Assembly: GCA_003427395.1 (NCBI GenBank)
Contig: BFEA01000060.1
Coordinates: forward strand, 2,910,264 to 2,950,742
Direction of reading: 5' to 3'
Source of the DNA: Chara braunii
Taxonomy: Eukaryota; Streptophyta; Charophyceae; Charales; Characeae
DNA length: 40,479 nt
This document shows, piece after piece, positions 11,611-22,291 of the stretch; position 1 is the stretch's first letter; each line of letters begins with the position of its first letter. The notes beneath the pieces are model-generated. The model was given only the letters and a program-made list of their open reading frames with translations. It did no database searches and had not been told where the DNA came from. The position numbers were made by a program, and so were the translations under genes.

Positions 11611-11791
11611 TTGACAGCATTTCGTTACCCCCATGAGGTCGAAGTGTGCCATCAAGAAGAATGATTAAGTAAAATGGGAAAATTTGGCCAGCGCTTCACT
11701 ACCCCCAAGAGGTCAAAATGTGTTGGGAAAAGACTAAGTAGAGAAAATATAAATTTTAGCAGCACTTCATTACCCCTAAGGCGTCAAAATG
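11611..11791. repeat. Three tandem copies of a ~70-bp unit
   Basis: The motif TT.RCAGC.CTTCATTACCCC followed by AAGAGGTCAAAATGTG occurs at 11611-11648, 11683-11722 and 11754-11791, about 71 bp apart. Spacers carry GACTAAGT-like sequences. A fourth diverged copy is at 8004-8043. Confidence 0.75.
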
Positions 11792-11819
11792 TGCACCGAA
11801 AGCAAGAATGACTAAGTCC

Positions 11820-12400
11820 TAACAAGATATAGAGGTGCCGCAAAAAAATTTAAATTTTTAGAATAAATAAAAAATAAAAATACAATAAATCAAAAAATGT
11901 GAAAAGAGGCAGAGAATAAGATAATTCAATTTTTCGCAGAAAAATAAATAAATAAATAAAAGAGTAAGACAAAAAAATAAAACATAAAAAATCGAAGTTG
12001 GGGTGGGGGAAATGGAGAAAATGATGAAGAAAGACAAAAATAGGTAAGAAAGAGAAAAAAATTGAAGTGGGAGGAGAGGGGGTGATACAATTGTAGAAGA
12101 GGGAGAGGAGGGTGAGAAAATGGGAGAGAAAAAAACGGAAAAGATGAAGAGGAGAAAAAAAGATTAGCGGAAGAGGATGAATGTAGAGAAGAGGAGAGAA
12201 AAACATGGTGGAAGATGAGTGGAAAGTGAGGGATAAGGGAGAGCAGTGGGAAAGTAGGGAAACAAGTAATCAAAAGAAGAAAGGGGAGTGAGAGAAGGTG
12301 AGAGATTAGAGGTAGAGTTAAAAAAAGATAATGAGGAGAGGGAGGGGAGAGAAGGAGGGGTGGAGAGGGTTGATTAGTGAGTAGGGAGTGACACCAAGCT
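11820..12400. repeat. A/G-rich low-complexity tract
   Basis: Almost pure purine on the plus strand, first A-rich (AAATAAATA) and then GAGGAGA/GGGAGAG-like. The long pyrimidine-coded minus-strand open frames here are composition artefacts. No gene is visible. Confidence 0.8.
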
Positions 12401-12462
12401 CTTAGGCGGCCAAGAGCAGAAAAATCACAAAGATCCAATTGAAAATCAACTATTTGGAAGAA

Positions 12463-12735
12463 GGGGTCTTCAAACTGTCACAAAGCAGCCAGCACGGCAG
12501 AAAGATCTGATCAGACTCATCAGTTATGCAAAGTAGAGGATTTGGGGGAGATCTTGATCTCCCAAACTTATATTCTTCACTTGTAGTAGAACCCCTATCT
12601 AGGGGGTCTTGACTTGCTGCACAAGTGCAGTTGGATCTGATCATACAAGATCTGATCTGCAGAAAATAAGAATAATAATCTTCAATGTAAAGGAGCCCCC
12701 TACCCGAGGGGGTCTTCAAGTGTTGTCACGTGACA
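12463..12735. repeat. Three diverged copies of a GGGGTCTT motif with local palindromes
   Basis: GGGGTCTTCAAACTGTCA (12463-12480), CCCCTATCTAGGGGGTCTT (about 12592-12610) and CCCCCTACCCGAGGGGGTCTTCAAG (about 12696-12720) recur about 110-130 bp apart. The last is followed by TGTTGTCAC, matching the TGTCAC of the first. A perfect hairpin GGGAGATC TT GATCTCCC lies at about 12545-12562, and several AGATCTGATC palindromes lie between. This is possibly the remains of a small foldback element. Confidence 0.6.
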
Positions 12736-12897
12736 CTCTAATGGTCATGGGGAGGGAGAAAAGAGGGAGGGGAATCCGTTTTTTGCCAATAACGTTTGAT
12801 CCGCTGAATGAAATTTGCGACTTCATCCGTGATTTGTATAAATAACGCTTGTCAACATAACGAGCGCGTTGTTTTGGAGTTGTAAAGTAAACAATCG

Positions 12898-12996
12898 CGA
12901 TCTTTGAACAATTGTAACTCCAAAAATAACGCACAAATTATCTTGTTATATATTCCGATCTTTGAACGATTGTTACTTTAAAAATAACGCACAAAA
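12898..12996. repeat. 58-bp tandem duplication
   Basis: CGATCTTTGAACAATTGTAACT (from 12898) and CGATCTTTGAACGATTGTTACT (from 12956) are followed by AAAAATAACGCACAAA in both copies. The sequence just upstream (TTTTGGAGTTGT, about 12872) is an imperfect inverted match to AATTGTAACTCCAAA in copy 1. Confidence 0.8.
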
Positions 12997-13572
12997 TTCA
13001 ACAATTTATGACTCGTTGGAAGCGGTTTGTCAAGAGATTTCTAACCAGTTAAAGGTAAAAAACATTGAATACCACATGCAAAAGTTGTGATGAAAAATGT
13101 GTACTGGTGTCATGATAAAAGTGAAGTGGGGAGTTTTTTTGCTCAAGCCACGCGATAAATGATCGAGGGGGTGAATGGGGGAGGGTAGCAGGGAGAGACG
13201 CCGACTTTGGTACCAATGTGACGAACTCGTGGGGATGGCGGTCCTTCAGGATCAAAACGAAGGGATAAGGATGAAGGACATGGAGATGGAAGGGACAACG
13301 CAACTCCAACGCAGACTTATACTCCAAAGTGTGTAAATGAAGAATGAAACCGAAACAAACTCCAGTTGAGGTATACCCCAACTGATAGACGGGACTAGAC
13401 TGGACAGGCCTGGTACCGATAGTGGTACCAGGCAGGACTGGACTAGACTAAATGAACATACGGCCTGGTCCCACACGCCGGACAAGCAAAATAGCCCGAT
13501 AGGCCATGGGTGTAGGCCAGGGCAAATAGAGGCCCATTGCAGAAATACAGTAGAATTTTGCAAAACTCTTAT
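12997..13572. other. Unannotated spacer
   Basis: No recognisable gene on either strand. The open frames seen here run into the (CA)n tract and have no domain content. Confidence 0.5.
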
Positions 13573-13596
13573 CTTTCTCTCTCTCTCTCTCACACA

Positions 13597-13662
<66 letters not shown>
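13573..13662. repeat. (TC)n(CA)n microsatellite
   Basis: About 9 TC repeats are followed by about 35 CA repeats with one TA interruption near 13602. Confidence 0.97.
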
Positions 13663-13664
<2 letters not shown>

Positions 13665-14799
13665 CAACGCTCTCCCGTAAAAAATAAAACAGTCTAGCCT
13701 TTTTATTTTCGATCAGCTTGTCCGTTTAGCGATTGTTTTCCCCATAGCTAATGAACAACCCTTGTACGGCTTGTTTCTTTATGCTGACACTGCACCTAGA
13801 CACTTATGGCCACATACATAAATACAATAAAAGAAAAAAAATAAAATGTAAACGGCGAATAAGAACAATACTCAATACATGACATCACAAATCATTTCTT
13901 TTCTCCCCTCTTTCTGAGATATATCGACTCGCCTTACGCAAGGTGGAAAACATTCCCTTCCACACGAAACAGTCTCAAAAAATAAACGGAAGAAAAATAG
14001 TCATGCCATGAAGGTCATTAACCCTATTCACTGAAGGGGAAAATATCAAATGTGCCATGAAGGCAATTAACCTATTCGCTCGTCCTATAAAAAAAAAACA
14101 AAATAAAATGAGAAAGGTCTTTTACCCTCAAACGGATAGCCCCCAACTAGATGGTGACGATGACATCGGGAATAACAATTTTTTTCCACGTGTACGTATC
14201 CAAGCAAACCGTTGAAAAAAAAAAAAAAAAAACAATCATTCGCGATCAATGATTCGAACTCGGAGCTGCCAGCTGGACGGTTGTTTGAATGTTCCAAAGG
14301 CAGTATCTTCCACGTGAAAGGCTCCAACAAAGTTTTGAAAATGAAAAAAAAAAAAAAAAATCAGAACAAACTCTTATCCACTCCCAAAGAGGTTATGATT
14401 TGAATGGCTGACAGGTGGATGACTGCATGGACACATTCGCCATCACGATGGAGGGTAAAGCTCTATCAAAAAGAAAAACAATAAAGTTGGCAATTCTACA
14501 AAAAAAATAATAACACATAAAAAATCGAAGATTTTAATATCGGGGGGAAGGGTGGAAAGTCATTCACGTCAGAAGTGTGAGGACGATGAAACAAAGATAG
14601 TTGCGCATTCGTACATAGAAGATATATAAAGAAACGTAGCAGAAGAAACACGTTCCAGTGAAGGACATACATCGTCACCCTTGTCCCGTAGTCATGCATC
14701 GTTTCTTAAAAAAAAAAAAGCATCACAACAACGGTGATGCTATCCCCGTGACACAGTGGCCACAAAACTGGCCGCCTACTCCATAATGTGGATCCACGG

Positions 14800-14800
<1 letters not shown>
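13663..14800. other. Unannotated AT-rich spacer with A-tracts
   Basis: Several A-runs (14215-14231, 14343-14360, 14707-14720) occur. No gene, RNA or element boundary is visible. A GTTCGAATC-like word at about 14250 (minus strand) resembles a tRNA T-loop but its flanks do not pair. Confidence 0.5.
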
Positions 14801-14867
<67 letters not shown>

Positions 14868-14869
14868 TA

Positions 14870-14942
<73 letters not shown>

Positions 14943-14972
14943 ATCTTTCTCTCTCTCTCTTTCTCTCTCTTT
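14801..14972. repeat. (TC)n microsatellite
   Basis: About 170 bp of nearly pure CT repeat, interrupted by short TTT, TTTG and AAGATCT insertions (about 14868 and 14941). Confidence 0.97.
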
Positions 14973-15119
14973 GCGTCCTTGCAGGGCGACCCCTTTGTGG
15001 ACTGAAATTCGCAAGTATCTTGAAATTGTGCACCCAATCGTCCATTTCCTCATAGAATGATGACGGGGAGGTCAGAAACTCGTTAGTCATTTAAAGGCCG
15101 ACTATCTCTATTTCCATCT

Positions 15120-15748
15120 CCAACATTCACTTACTCATGTCTTTGTAGAATGAACACAACGAAGCCTCCTCATGTGATGTTGAAGTGTGTTCATCCACAA
15201 CTTTGCCTTTCTCCCCAACATGCAGACCCTCGAACTGGCCGCACAACTCTTCTTCTCCCACTGTACCTCCCATTCGACTGTTCACCACTTCATCAAAGAA
15301 CTTCCCGCAATTTCTGCCTATTGCAGCGCCACCTGTAGCTCTTTCTCCGCTGCTTCACACCTTCTGCGCGCCTCATCCCTCTCTTCTGTTGTTTCCCGCA
15401 CCGCACGTTCCAAGTCTCCACTCCTGATGCGGGCATCCTCTCACATTTGTCTCCATCTATGGACATCTTCTCTTATCTCGAGGTTCTCAACAACGACGTG
15501 TTCAATGCATTGTTGCACTTCTCATTACATAAATAAACCAGCTTCATGCATGTATGTTCTCCAGAGAGAACTATGTTTCACAAACTGACATCGATCAAGT
15601 CCCCACACTGCATATGCATGGTTATGTTATCACCTCTCTCTATCAAGTAGCAGTGGAGACGGTCGACCTCCCTCTCTGTCTTCTCCATGACATCGATCAA
15701 GTCACGCCTCTCCGTCATGTAGTTGGTATGCCCCTCATGACCCGCCAT
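15120..15748 (-). pseudogene. Broken coiled-coil ORF beside Harbinger transposase
   Basis: On the minus strand an ATG at 15748 starts a 56-residue frame (MAGHEGHTNYMTERRDLIDV, then MEKTEREVDRLH) ending at 15578. Farther downstream, in a different frame (about 15480-15320), a strongly charged helix reads GDLERAVRETTEERDEARRR. Stops and frameshifts separate the pieces. The composition is that of a long coiled coil. PIF/Harbinger elements carry a second, Myb-like gene next to the transposase, and this could be its C-terminal part. The link rests on position only. No Myb repeat is visible. Confidence 0.35.
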
Positions 15749-15918
15749 GACTGCCAACTCTCAATCACAGTGACAACTCGGATCCACACAAAAGAACGTG
15801 CATGAAATAGCGGAACTTGAAGTAACGTCGCTCACTAACAACAAAAGAAATAGCGAAGAAGTATTAACCTGATGCTACGCATGGAAAATATGAAAAAATC
15901 GTTTTTTTTTTTTTTTTT

Positions 15919-16668
15919 TCACAGTCCCCGCCTGAGGGTCCACAAGCGGATAACCTCCTCGCTCAAAGCATGTCTAATGGCTTGCCCTCGTTCTCTCCTG
16001 AACATGAAGTTCAACGGTTCAACATCAACATTCATTAGCGGGCAGTCAGGAGACGATGCACCACAGAAGTCGTTATCTACTTCGGACACATTTTCCCACT
16101 CCTGAAGAAGATTATGGATAATGCAGAAGCAAGGGGAACCTGTACCTCGTCACCTCCTTCTCCAAACGCAGTCCCAACTTCCGCAACAGACAGTTGAAGG
16201 TCGTCTGCCGCATCCACAAAAGACCAAGGTAATGATCATGTTGCGCATCATCTCTAGGACGGAGATCATTCCATAAACCGACTGTTCGTCGCATTACCTA
16301 CCACCTCGGTGAAGCTCTCAGAAAGAGATTTAGGACATCGACGATGGTGGGCAAGAGCCAAAGTAGACTACGACCTCCACAACTGTCATGGACTTCATCT
16401 CAAGACCCACCGCCTGGTTGACGTCGGCAAATGGCAGCAAACAATTAGGATGACGACTCTAGAAACCCATTAACAAATCTAGGATGTCAAAGGAATCCTC
16501 CGCCATCGTCCCTGCGACCGTCATGGCAGCCACTGCGAGTCGCTCCCGCTCCCTCCTATGCAAGCGGGTCATTATGGTGACTACAGGATGGGACACCGCA
16601 AGTTCCAATTTGCTTTGTTTCTGCACAGCAAATGCCCCTGGCTCCAATGATGCAAATAGGGGGCACAA
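15919..16668 (-). pseudogene. PIF/Harbinger transposase with deleted catalytic core
   Basis: The minus strand carries the start of a transposase: a basic RLHRRERERLAVAAM segment and an acidic SFDILDLLMGF (16668-16459), then MRQTTFNCLLRKLGLRLEKE and VTRYRFP (about 16294-16130). The last pieces match the F-R-M-S-x-x-T-F ... L-R-P-x-L-E-K ... T-x-Y-R-x-P signature upstream of the DDE domain. With almost no spacer, the frame shifts and continues CIIHNLLQEWENV (16125), the motif near the C-terminal end of these transposases, then RRERGQAIRHAL, ending at 15919. The roughly 150-residue region that should hold the DDE triad is absent. The remnant is an internal-deletion derivative that cannot catalyse transposition. 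An extra stop and a frameshift also occur around 16300-16460. Confidence 0.7.
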
Positions 16669-19409
16669 TGGGGGAACAAAGGAGGGGGGGGCACCGCTGT
16701 GTCAAAAAATGACTTGACTTTACGTGGGTCTCTCCAACCACAGTTACAAAGACAAGTTTCGACTGCCAAAGACACGATGGGAGAAATGCACGACCCCACA
16801 CGGGACAGCCTATGGAACTCCCACTGCCGCATCGAACAGCTAAAAAGGGAAAGGATTCGTTTTCACTCATTTGACATCGACTTCGCGGAAGAGAACGTTT
16901 TTTTGGATTCGCCTGCCTGCATTACCAGCCACATGCATTAAGTAGAGGTCCTTTCCTTGACTCCGTTCAGGGAACAACCAGAGCGAAGCACTGGGCTCGT
17001 ACGGATCCCGACATACCGGACGCAAGGCCGTTATATTCTAGCTGCAATGTCAGAGGCGTATCCTTTTGTTTTTTTTTCACAATCGATACAAAAGAAAATC
17101 TTCCAAGAAAACATATATCATTCCTTTTCCCGATTTATCCGCCAATGAAACGACGTCACACAAGTAGAAAAACTTCGCTGGTGGAACCTAGCCCCTGCTC
17201 ATAGTGCAAGGATCTGGGTCGTCGGCAGGCCTGAGGGCCCTTGTTGCATAAGTGTCCGTCCTAAGTGAAGGCGGGCAAAACAAAACACGAGAGGCCCTCG
17301 ACTGTCAATTTTGTATTTGGGGTCCAGACAATTGTGACGTGCCAGTTGGTTAAAGGAAACACAGGCCGAGCAGCAAGAAAATTTCACGGCGTTCCTGGCC
17401 CTTCCGGAAGTGCGGACTCTGGGCAAGAATCGCAACCTCATACACAGATAGTTGAGAGGCCCAACTGAATGAGGCCCTGTAGCCGCGGCAGAGGCGTAGC
17501 GTAGTGGGGCCTACCGGAAGCTTCTGGGCCGAGGCCTCCAATCAAGGCAGGCTCTTTCCATATAGGAAAACGCTCGCTGCCTGGCTGGTCATTCAGCACT
17601 TGCTGCTGGCACTAAGAGGCAAGGTGCTAGCACGTGCAGTCGTGCAGGAAACAGGGCGTTGCTGAGGGCAGTGTTATAGCCCAACCTCCATAGCTGGATG
17701 GGTTTGGACTACAATGAGGCGTAGGGGTGGTCTTCCAGTGTACAGAGGGAAGGCGTGGGTGTAAGAAGAGGGAGAGAGAGAGAAGGATGATGATGATGTG
17801 AGGGCACATACCTGGCGATAGTCTGCATTGGGCGACATCTTCAAGTACTTCGTGAGCTGCTGACGTCAATAGTTGCGTTGTCAATTAGTAGGCGGAGTGT
17901 AGCTGTGTAGGAAGTAGGTTGGGCACCGAGCGCCAAATAGGGAGATAGGGCCTGGACACTCATGTTGGTGGTGGCGAGAGCTAGCTCTCATTGACATTGG
18001 TTTTCTGTGTTACGAATCTTCATTGGTGTTATATTGGTGCATTTCTGCTTTTCGGATACTGTGATACTATTTGGTGTGATTGTGTATTCTGGTTATTGTT
18101 ATCTCGCTTCCGCTCATTTTCTTGCAATTTGGTATCGACTTTGGTTCAATTTGCGCTTCATTGATTCTTCGTTGTTTGGTGCTTCGCATGAAGTGTGGGG
18201 TAGTGACTCGGATAAGGCTTGGGTGTTGAATGTAGGCGGCCCAGGGTCATGTGGGCGCGCCAAGAAGCTATGTGGTGACACCAAGAGTGTACGCCGGACG
18301 ATGAGAGCTCGCTGATGTGGCATTTAAGCCGAGGTGGAACTACATTCTGCTATTGGTTGTGCCAAGGCAAAGACCGGTCGTCATAAATGCACATCAGGTT
18401 GCCCGTGAGAAATTTGTGGTTGGGGGCAGCATTATGAGGTACGTTGCTCTCTTCCTTATCTACCCTCTCCATTACTTCTTACCGTGAGGAAATGAGTTAT
18501 GTCTTGAGAGTCTTCTCAATGTGAGGTGTCGCGAGCACTGAATCTTGAGAGTCAATATTCTTTCTGGGCAGCAAGCTGGTGGGAGACGGGCGAAGCCTCT
18601 GAAAGGCCTTGGACGAAGCACTCGGGTCACGGTCACCATGCCAACCCGTTGGGACTAGTACACCCATGGTTTGCCGCAAGTCCTTGGTTCTGCTGCTGCA
18701 CAATAGAGGTCATGCAGGGTATGCCAACCCTTTGATCAGACGCTTACCAGACCGTATTTAAATACTTTTGGCGGGGACTTGGTGTTGGCTCTGGTTGTGA
18801 TCGTCATCCTGTCTACGACGTTAAATAATTCCTGAGGACCTTGGGGGCTGTCCTTAAACTGCCTCTTGACCAGCCAGATCAAACTGGGCGTAAGGCTCAT
18901 TGCATGCGAGGATAAATAAGGTGCAGGGGCAGGCAGGTTCGGCATAGACTTGGGGCACAGGGGTGGGCCGGATTGCACACCTGCAGACACGCCGCTCACC
19001 CATATGCTCGGGGTGTTGACGCAAAGTGATAACTTAAGAAGGATATAGGGAGACAGGGGAGATTTCGGTAACTGTTCGTGGTTGCATTAATAGGATAAAC
19101 TGTCATTCAGCATACATCTTTGCAGGTAAACTGGTTTTATGTTTGATTATTTAGTTGTACGGACTAGCTGACAACTGACAAACAACTGCAGATAGGATAG
19201 TAACTACCTTTCTGCATAGCACTTCGTATTAGATTAATATAAGAAAAGAACAAGTGTTACCTGTAGGACCTAACATTGATTACTGTGGTTACCACTTGAC
19301 TACTTATCCCTAGGCTTACCGAATTTAGAGACAAATACTAATTGGTTGTGTGTTATGCTGAGGTAGGATCCAGTGTGGGTTCTAGTTTAGATCACACACA
19401 CTGTAGCTT
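16669..19409. other. Unannotated region upstream of the Gypsy relic
   Basis: No supported gene. 16670-17150 may be the 5' part of the Harbinger element on the minus strand. 17150-17900 is GC-richer with many short open frames and no domain. 18000-18200 is T-rich. A TATTTAAATA box-like word occurs at 18755-18764. Some of this could be the 5' LTR and leader of the Gypsy element that starts at 19410, but I cannot find a second LTR or a clear primer-binding site, so no boundary is claimed. Confidence 0.5.
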
Positions 19410-20931
19410 ATGAGTAAAGTTGTCAATAGTGAGGAGGAGGAAGAACAAGTCGAAGACCTCAGGGTAACTTGTAGGACCGCTCTCAGTCGTCCACTCACCT
19501 TCCAGGAGTTAGGTCCGAGAGACGAAAGGAGACTGTGAAGGGAAACCAGGGCATGGGAGACATTGCGGGGAGCAAGAGCAACTGCAGCTAGTGCTAGGGC
19601 TAAAACCATGGCTACTTCTTCCACAGTGTCACAGCCCATGTCCCAGGCCTCTTCGTCAGGAATGAGTCAGGGTACCCATGGTAGGGTTAGTTAATCTGCT
19701 GGCTCGCAAGTCAGCCAACAACCTCCAGTCTCACCAGAGGATTATCATATCCTCCAGGCAGAAGAACTCCATGATGAGTTTCATAGGCAATTGAGAGAGG
19801 CGGCAAAGAGGAGACAACACGCTATACTAAGAAAAGCTAGTATGGGGAGTAGGAGGCAGGAGCTAAGAAAATTAGAAGCATTGGACGAGTCGACACTTGA
19901 CCTTGCTATGCAAGCGCTCTGTAACTCGCTGCTTTGCGTGGCGGAAACGCAGGTTGCCCAGCAGGAAGTGCTGGCTGAACTAGTGGCAGGCCAGAGACAA
20001 ATTACGGCTGCACTGCAGGCTCCTAGTCCTTTCATGAGGCAGCCTTAGTATGGTGTAGCTCCCTCTTCGGTCGCGGGTCCTTTAGTTACGCCGTCGCTAG
20101 TAGGGCCCTCTTTCTCACCCATGTATGGCATCCCTCTATCAGGTAGTCAACCAGTAGTTCGTGGTCAGGTTTGGGTCTCTTCTCCAGTACCATCGAGGAC
20201 GGTGACAGCTACAGTGCCATTGTCTGGACAGTCGCAGGCTAGTGTGCAGCAACCTGTCTTAGTGGCTATGCAGCCACTGTAGCAATCACCTGGGCAAATC
20301 CAGCCAATGCAGTGGATGCCCAAGATTCCCTTGCTGAGTCCAAAGCCCTTCTCTGGCGACACTCTGAAGTTAGAACTAAGTTGGTGGATGAGGCGTACAT
20401 AGACCAACATAGCTTCGCTACTTCCAGTATGAAAGGCTTGGATGTAGAGGCTAAGCTGGGATCTGCGCATCAGGGCCAATTAGATAGCAGGAAGAAAATA
20501 CTTTCCCATGACAGGAAAAAGAAATGTCAACTTATGTTCGTCGACCATGATGGTCAGGCGACTGAAATTGACGACTTTCCAGACTATGGGGAGGTGACAG
20601 AGCAGGATGGGGTCAATGAGACTCGGATGGGGGAGTCATGGCGCCTATCAAAGAAAAGGCTAAAGGGATCGGGAAGTAGAAGGTAAGCCGGTCTATGAGT
20701 CATGGCGACCAAGGAACAGCTGTATGGGTAAAACTTGGTTTAGATTACGAGGCGTGGAGGGACCGAGTTGCCAGGGGCACGTGTATGAACTATGGCAATT
20801 ATGACCACACGTCTAGAACGTGCCGAGGCAAAAATGTTACAACGAAGGTAGCCTTTCCAGCAGTGGTGGGCCTATCTTCGAATATTGATAGTGCTTCTAC
20901 GAGCACTTCGCAGGGAAACACCTCGGGCTAG
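19410..20931 (+). pseudogene. Ty3/Gypsy gag relic with CCHC-like knuckle
   Basis: ATG at 19410 opens an acidic start (MSKVVNSEEEEEQVEDLRV) that continues in frame past stops near 19537, 19693 and 20046. It covers an Arg/Lys-rich coiled coil (REAAKRRQHAILRKASMGS) and a Pro/Gln/Ser-rich linker. A PKPFSGDTLK segment (about 20338-20365) marks the start of a capsid-like domain, but most of that domain is missing and the frame changes. The C-terminal part resumes with DDFPDYGEVTEQDG (about 20570) and ends in a nucleocapsid knuckle at 20782-20826: C-x2-Y-x4-H-x4-C, where the second Cys is Tyr (TAT for TGT). Several stops, at least two frame changes and an internal deletion make it non-functional. 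Confidence 0.7.
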
Positions 20932-21089
20932 TAGGAGTGTTAGCCATTCTTACTCATGCTGAAGTGGTAACGTTGCCTTCCCCAGATCTGGCGTTGGCCA
21001 AGGCTAGTGATTCATACATCGCCCCACAGACACATTCAGACCCACCGACGCTCTGTTCAAGAGATGTATCTGAGTCCCTAGAGGAGTAA

Positions 21090-21645
21090 CAGTCTAAGTG
21101 GTCCCCAGAGACTATTGGGCGCTGATCAGTAGAGGTCCTAAGGGTAAACATTTTGTGGTAGAGGTTGATGTAGGTGGCCGCAAAGTGGGTGTCTTCGCAG
21201 ACATAGGCTTTACACGGAACTACATTAGTCGTGCTTATGTGGATAGACTGCGCTTAGGGGACCAAGTGCAGCGGTTGAGCAGAACTGTAGCTTCTACGTT
21301 AGCCAACAAGCAGCACATGGTAGTTAAAGACTATGTCAAGGGCGTAGTCTGTTCCTTCTCTTATGGAGGAGGGGAAATGAGACATAAAATCTCATTCCTC
21401 GTGAGCAACGAACTGCCCTATGATATGATACTAGGCATGTACTACCTCGAGGTTGCTTAGCCTCAGATCGATTGGGATAGGAAGGTGTTGATTCACAAGT
21501 TGCCCAACGGTAGAACCGTTAGATTGCAGAAGTTTAAAGCTAGCAGTCTAGTGGAAAACTACGGGTGCATGTGCACGACATCCTTCTATAACTATTATAA
21601 GCAAAATCGCGAGGAGACATGTATCTAGTTTTTGTCTTTGAGAAA
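21090..21645 (+). pseudogene. Ty3/Gypsy aspartic protease domain, mutated active site
   Basis: Residues at about 21140-21460 read HFVVEVDVGGRKVGVFADIG, then FTRNYISRAYVDRL and finally YDMILGMYYLEV. This is the retropepsin pattern: hydrophobic-Asp-Ser/Thr-Gly-Ala-x-x-N-x-I ... I-L-G-M-x-x-L. The catalytic Asp (21200) is kept, but the usual Ser/Thr after it is Ile (DIG). A TAG at 21458-21460 follows directly where PQIDWDRK continues the frame. It lies between the gag knuckle and the start of reverse transcriptase, the normal Ty3/Gypsy order. Confidence 0.75.
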
Positions 21646-21719
21646 TGAAAGCCGTAAAAACACCCTCAGAGATAGAATCAGTCGTCGTGCAATATTCAGA
21701 CTTTTTTTAGGAGCTCACA

Positions 21720-21868
21720 GGCGTGGTGGAAAGGGAGGTAGTCCATGCGATTGAGGTTGTCCCAGGTAGTAAAGTGCCTAGAGGACGAATCTATAGGATG
21801 TCTTCTGCGAAGTTGGATGAGCTCTGCCGCCAGTTGAAGGAGCTCACAGGAAACGGATGGATTCTCCT
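21720..21868 (+). pseudogene. N-terminal stub of Ty3/Gypsy reverse transcriptase
   Basis: VVHAIEVVPGSKVPRGRIYR (about 21739-21798) and MSSAKLDELCRQLKELTGNG then WIL match the entry segment of Gypsy reverse transcriptases (H-x-I-x-x-x-P-G-x-x-P ... L-x-x-L-x-x-x-G-W-I). The homology ends abruptly at about 21868, at the left end of a duplicated block. No polymerase motifs, RNase H or integrase follow. Confidence 0.7.
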
Positions 21869-21918
21869 ATAGACTACAGGGGCCTACTCCTGGCACCCAC
21901 ACCAACCTACCCAACGAT
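21865..21918. repeat. 54-bp direct repeat A, left copy
   Basis: CTCCTATAGACTACAGGGGC and following bases match 22179-22232 in the same orientation with about three mismatches. Its left end coincides with the end of the Gypsy homology. Confidence 0.85.
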
Positions 21919-21940
21919 TGGTTGGAACTCGCGTTTCCTT

Positions 21941-22291
21941 AACAGTTGGCACTCTGCCACCCACCAACCCCTGTCTGCCTCATGCGGCACTTGTATGAGA
22001 GAACCGAGTGCCCTGTCTGGGACACATACTGCGTAACCACTCCGATGTTCTTCACACAATTTTTAAGCAAACCTATTCTATTCAAAATTATAGCACCTTT
22101 ACTCACTGAATATTAACCACAACGTCCATCCAAGCAAAACAATCTGAGCGCCTTTTTCTACTTCCAACTCCTACAACCTCCTACAGACTACAGGGGCCTA
22201 CTCCTGGCACCCACACAAACCTACCCAATGATCTCATACAAGTGCCGCATGAGGCAGACAGGGGTTGGTGGGTGGCAGAGTGCCAACTGTT
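21941..22291. mobile_element. Foldback element with perfect 60-bp terminal inverted repeats
   Basis: The left arm 21941-22000 begins AACAGTTGGCACTCTGCCAC. The right arm 22232-22291 ends GTGGCAGAGTGCCAACTGTT and is its exact reverse complement over 60 bp. The unit is 351 bp with a non-coding interior. A MITE is the simplest reading, but the interior contains the right copy of direct repeat A, which also lies outside the left arm. A duplication with inversion is therefore an alternative. No matching target-site duplication is evident. Confidence 0.75.
22179..22232. repeat. 54-bp direct repeat A, right copy
   Basis: CTCCTACAGACTACAGGGGC and following bases. It abuts the inverted copy of repeat B directly (22232), whereas the left copy is 22 bp from its B arm. 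Confidence 0.85.

Noticed and set aside
11850-12438. Long minus-strand Phe/Ser/Pro-rich ORFs
   Set aside because: They arise from the A/G-rich tract and have no coding signature.
13563-13662. Cys/Val-repeat ORFs at the (CA)n tract
   Set aside because: Translation of the CA microsatellite on the minus strand.
14756-15090. Long Ser/Leu or Arg/Glu repeat ORFs
   Set aside because: They are translations of the (TC)n microsatellite in different frames.
18001-18315. 102-codon plus-strand ORF with hydrophobic start
   Set aside because: It begins at a non-ATG codon in a T-rich stretch, has no domain and no homologous copy in the window.
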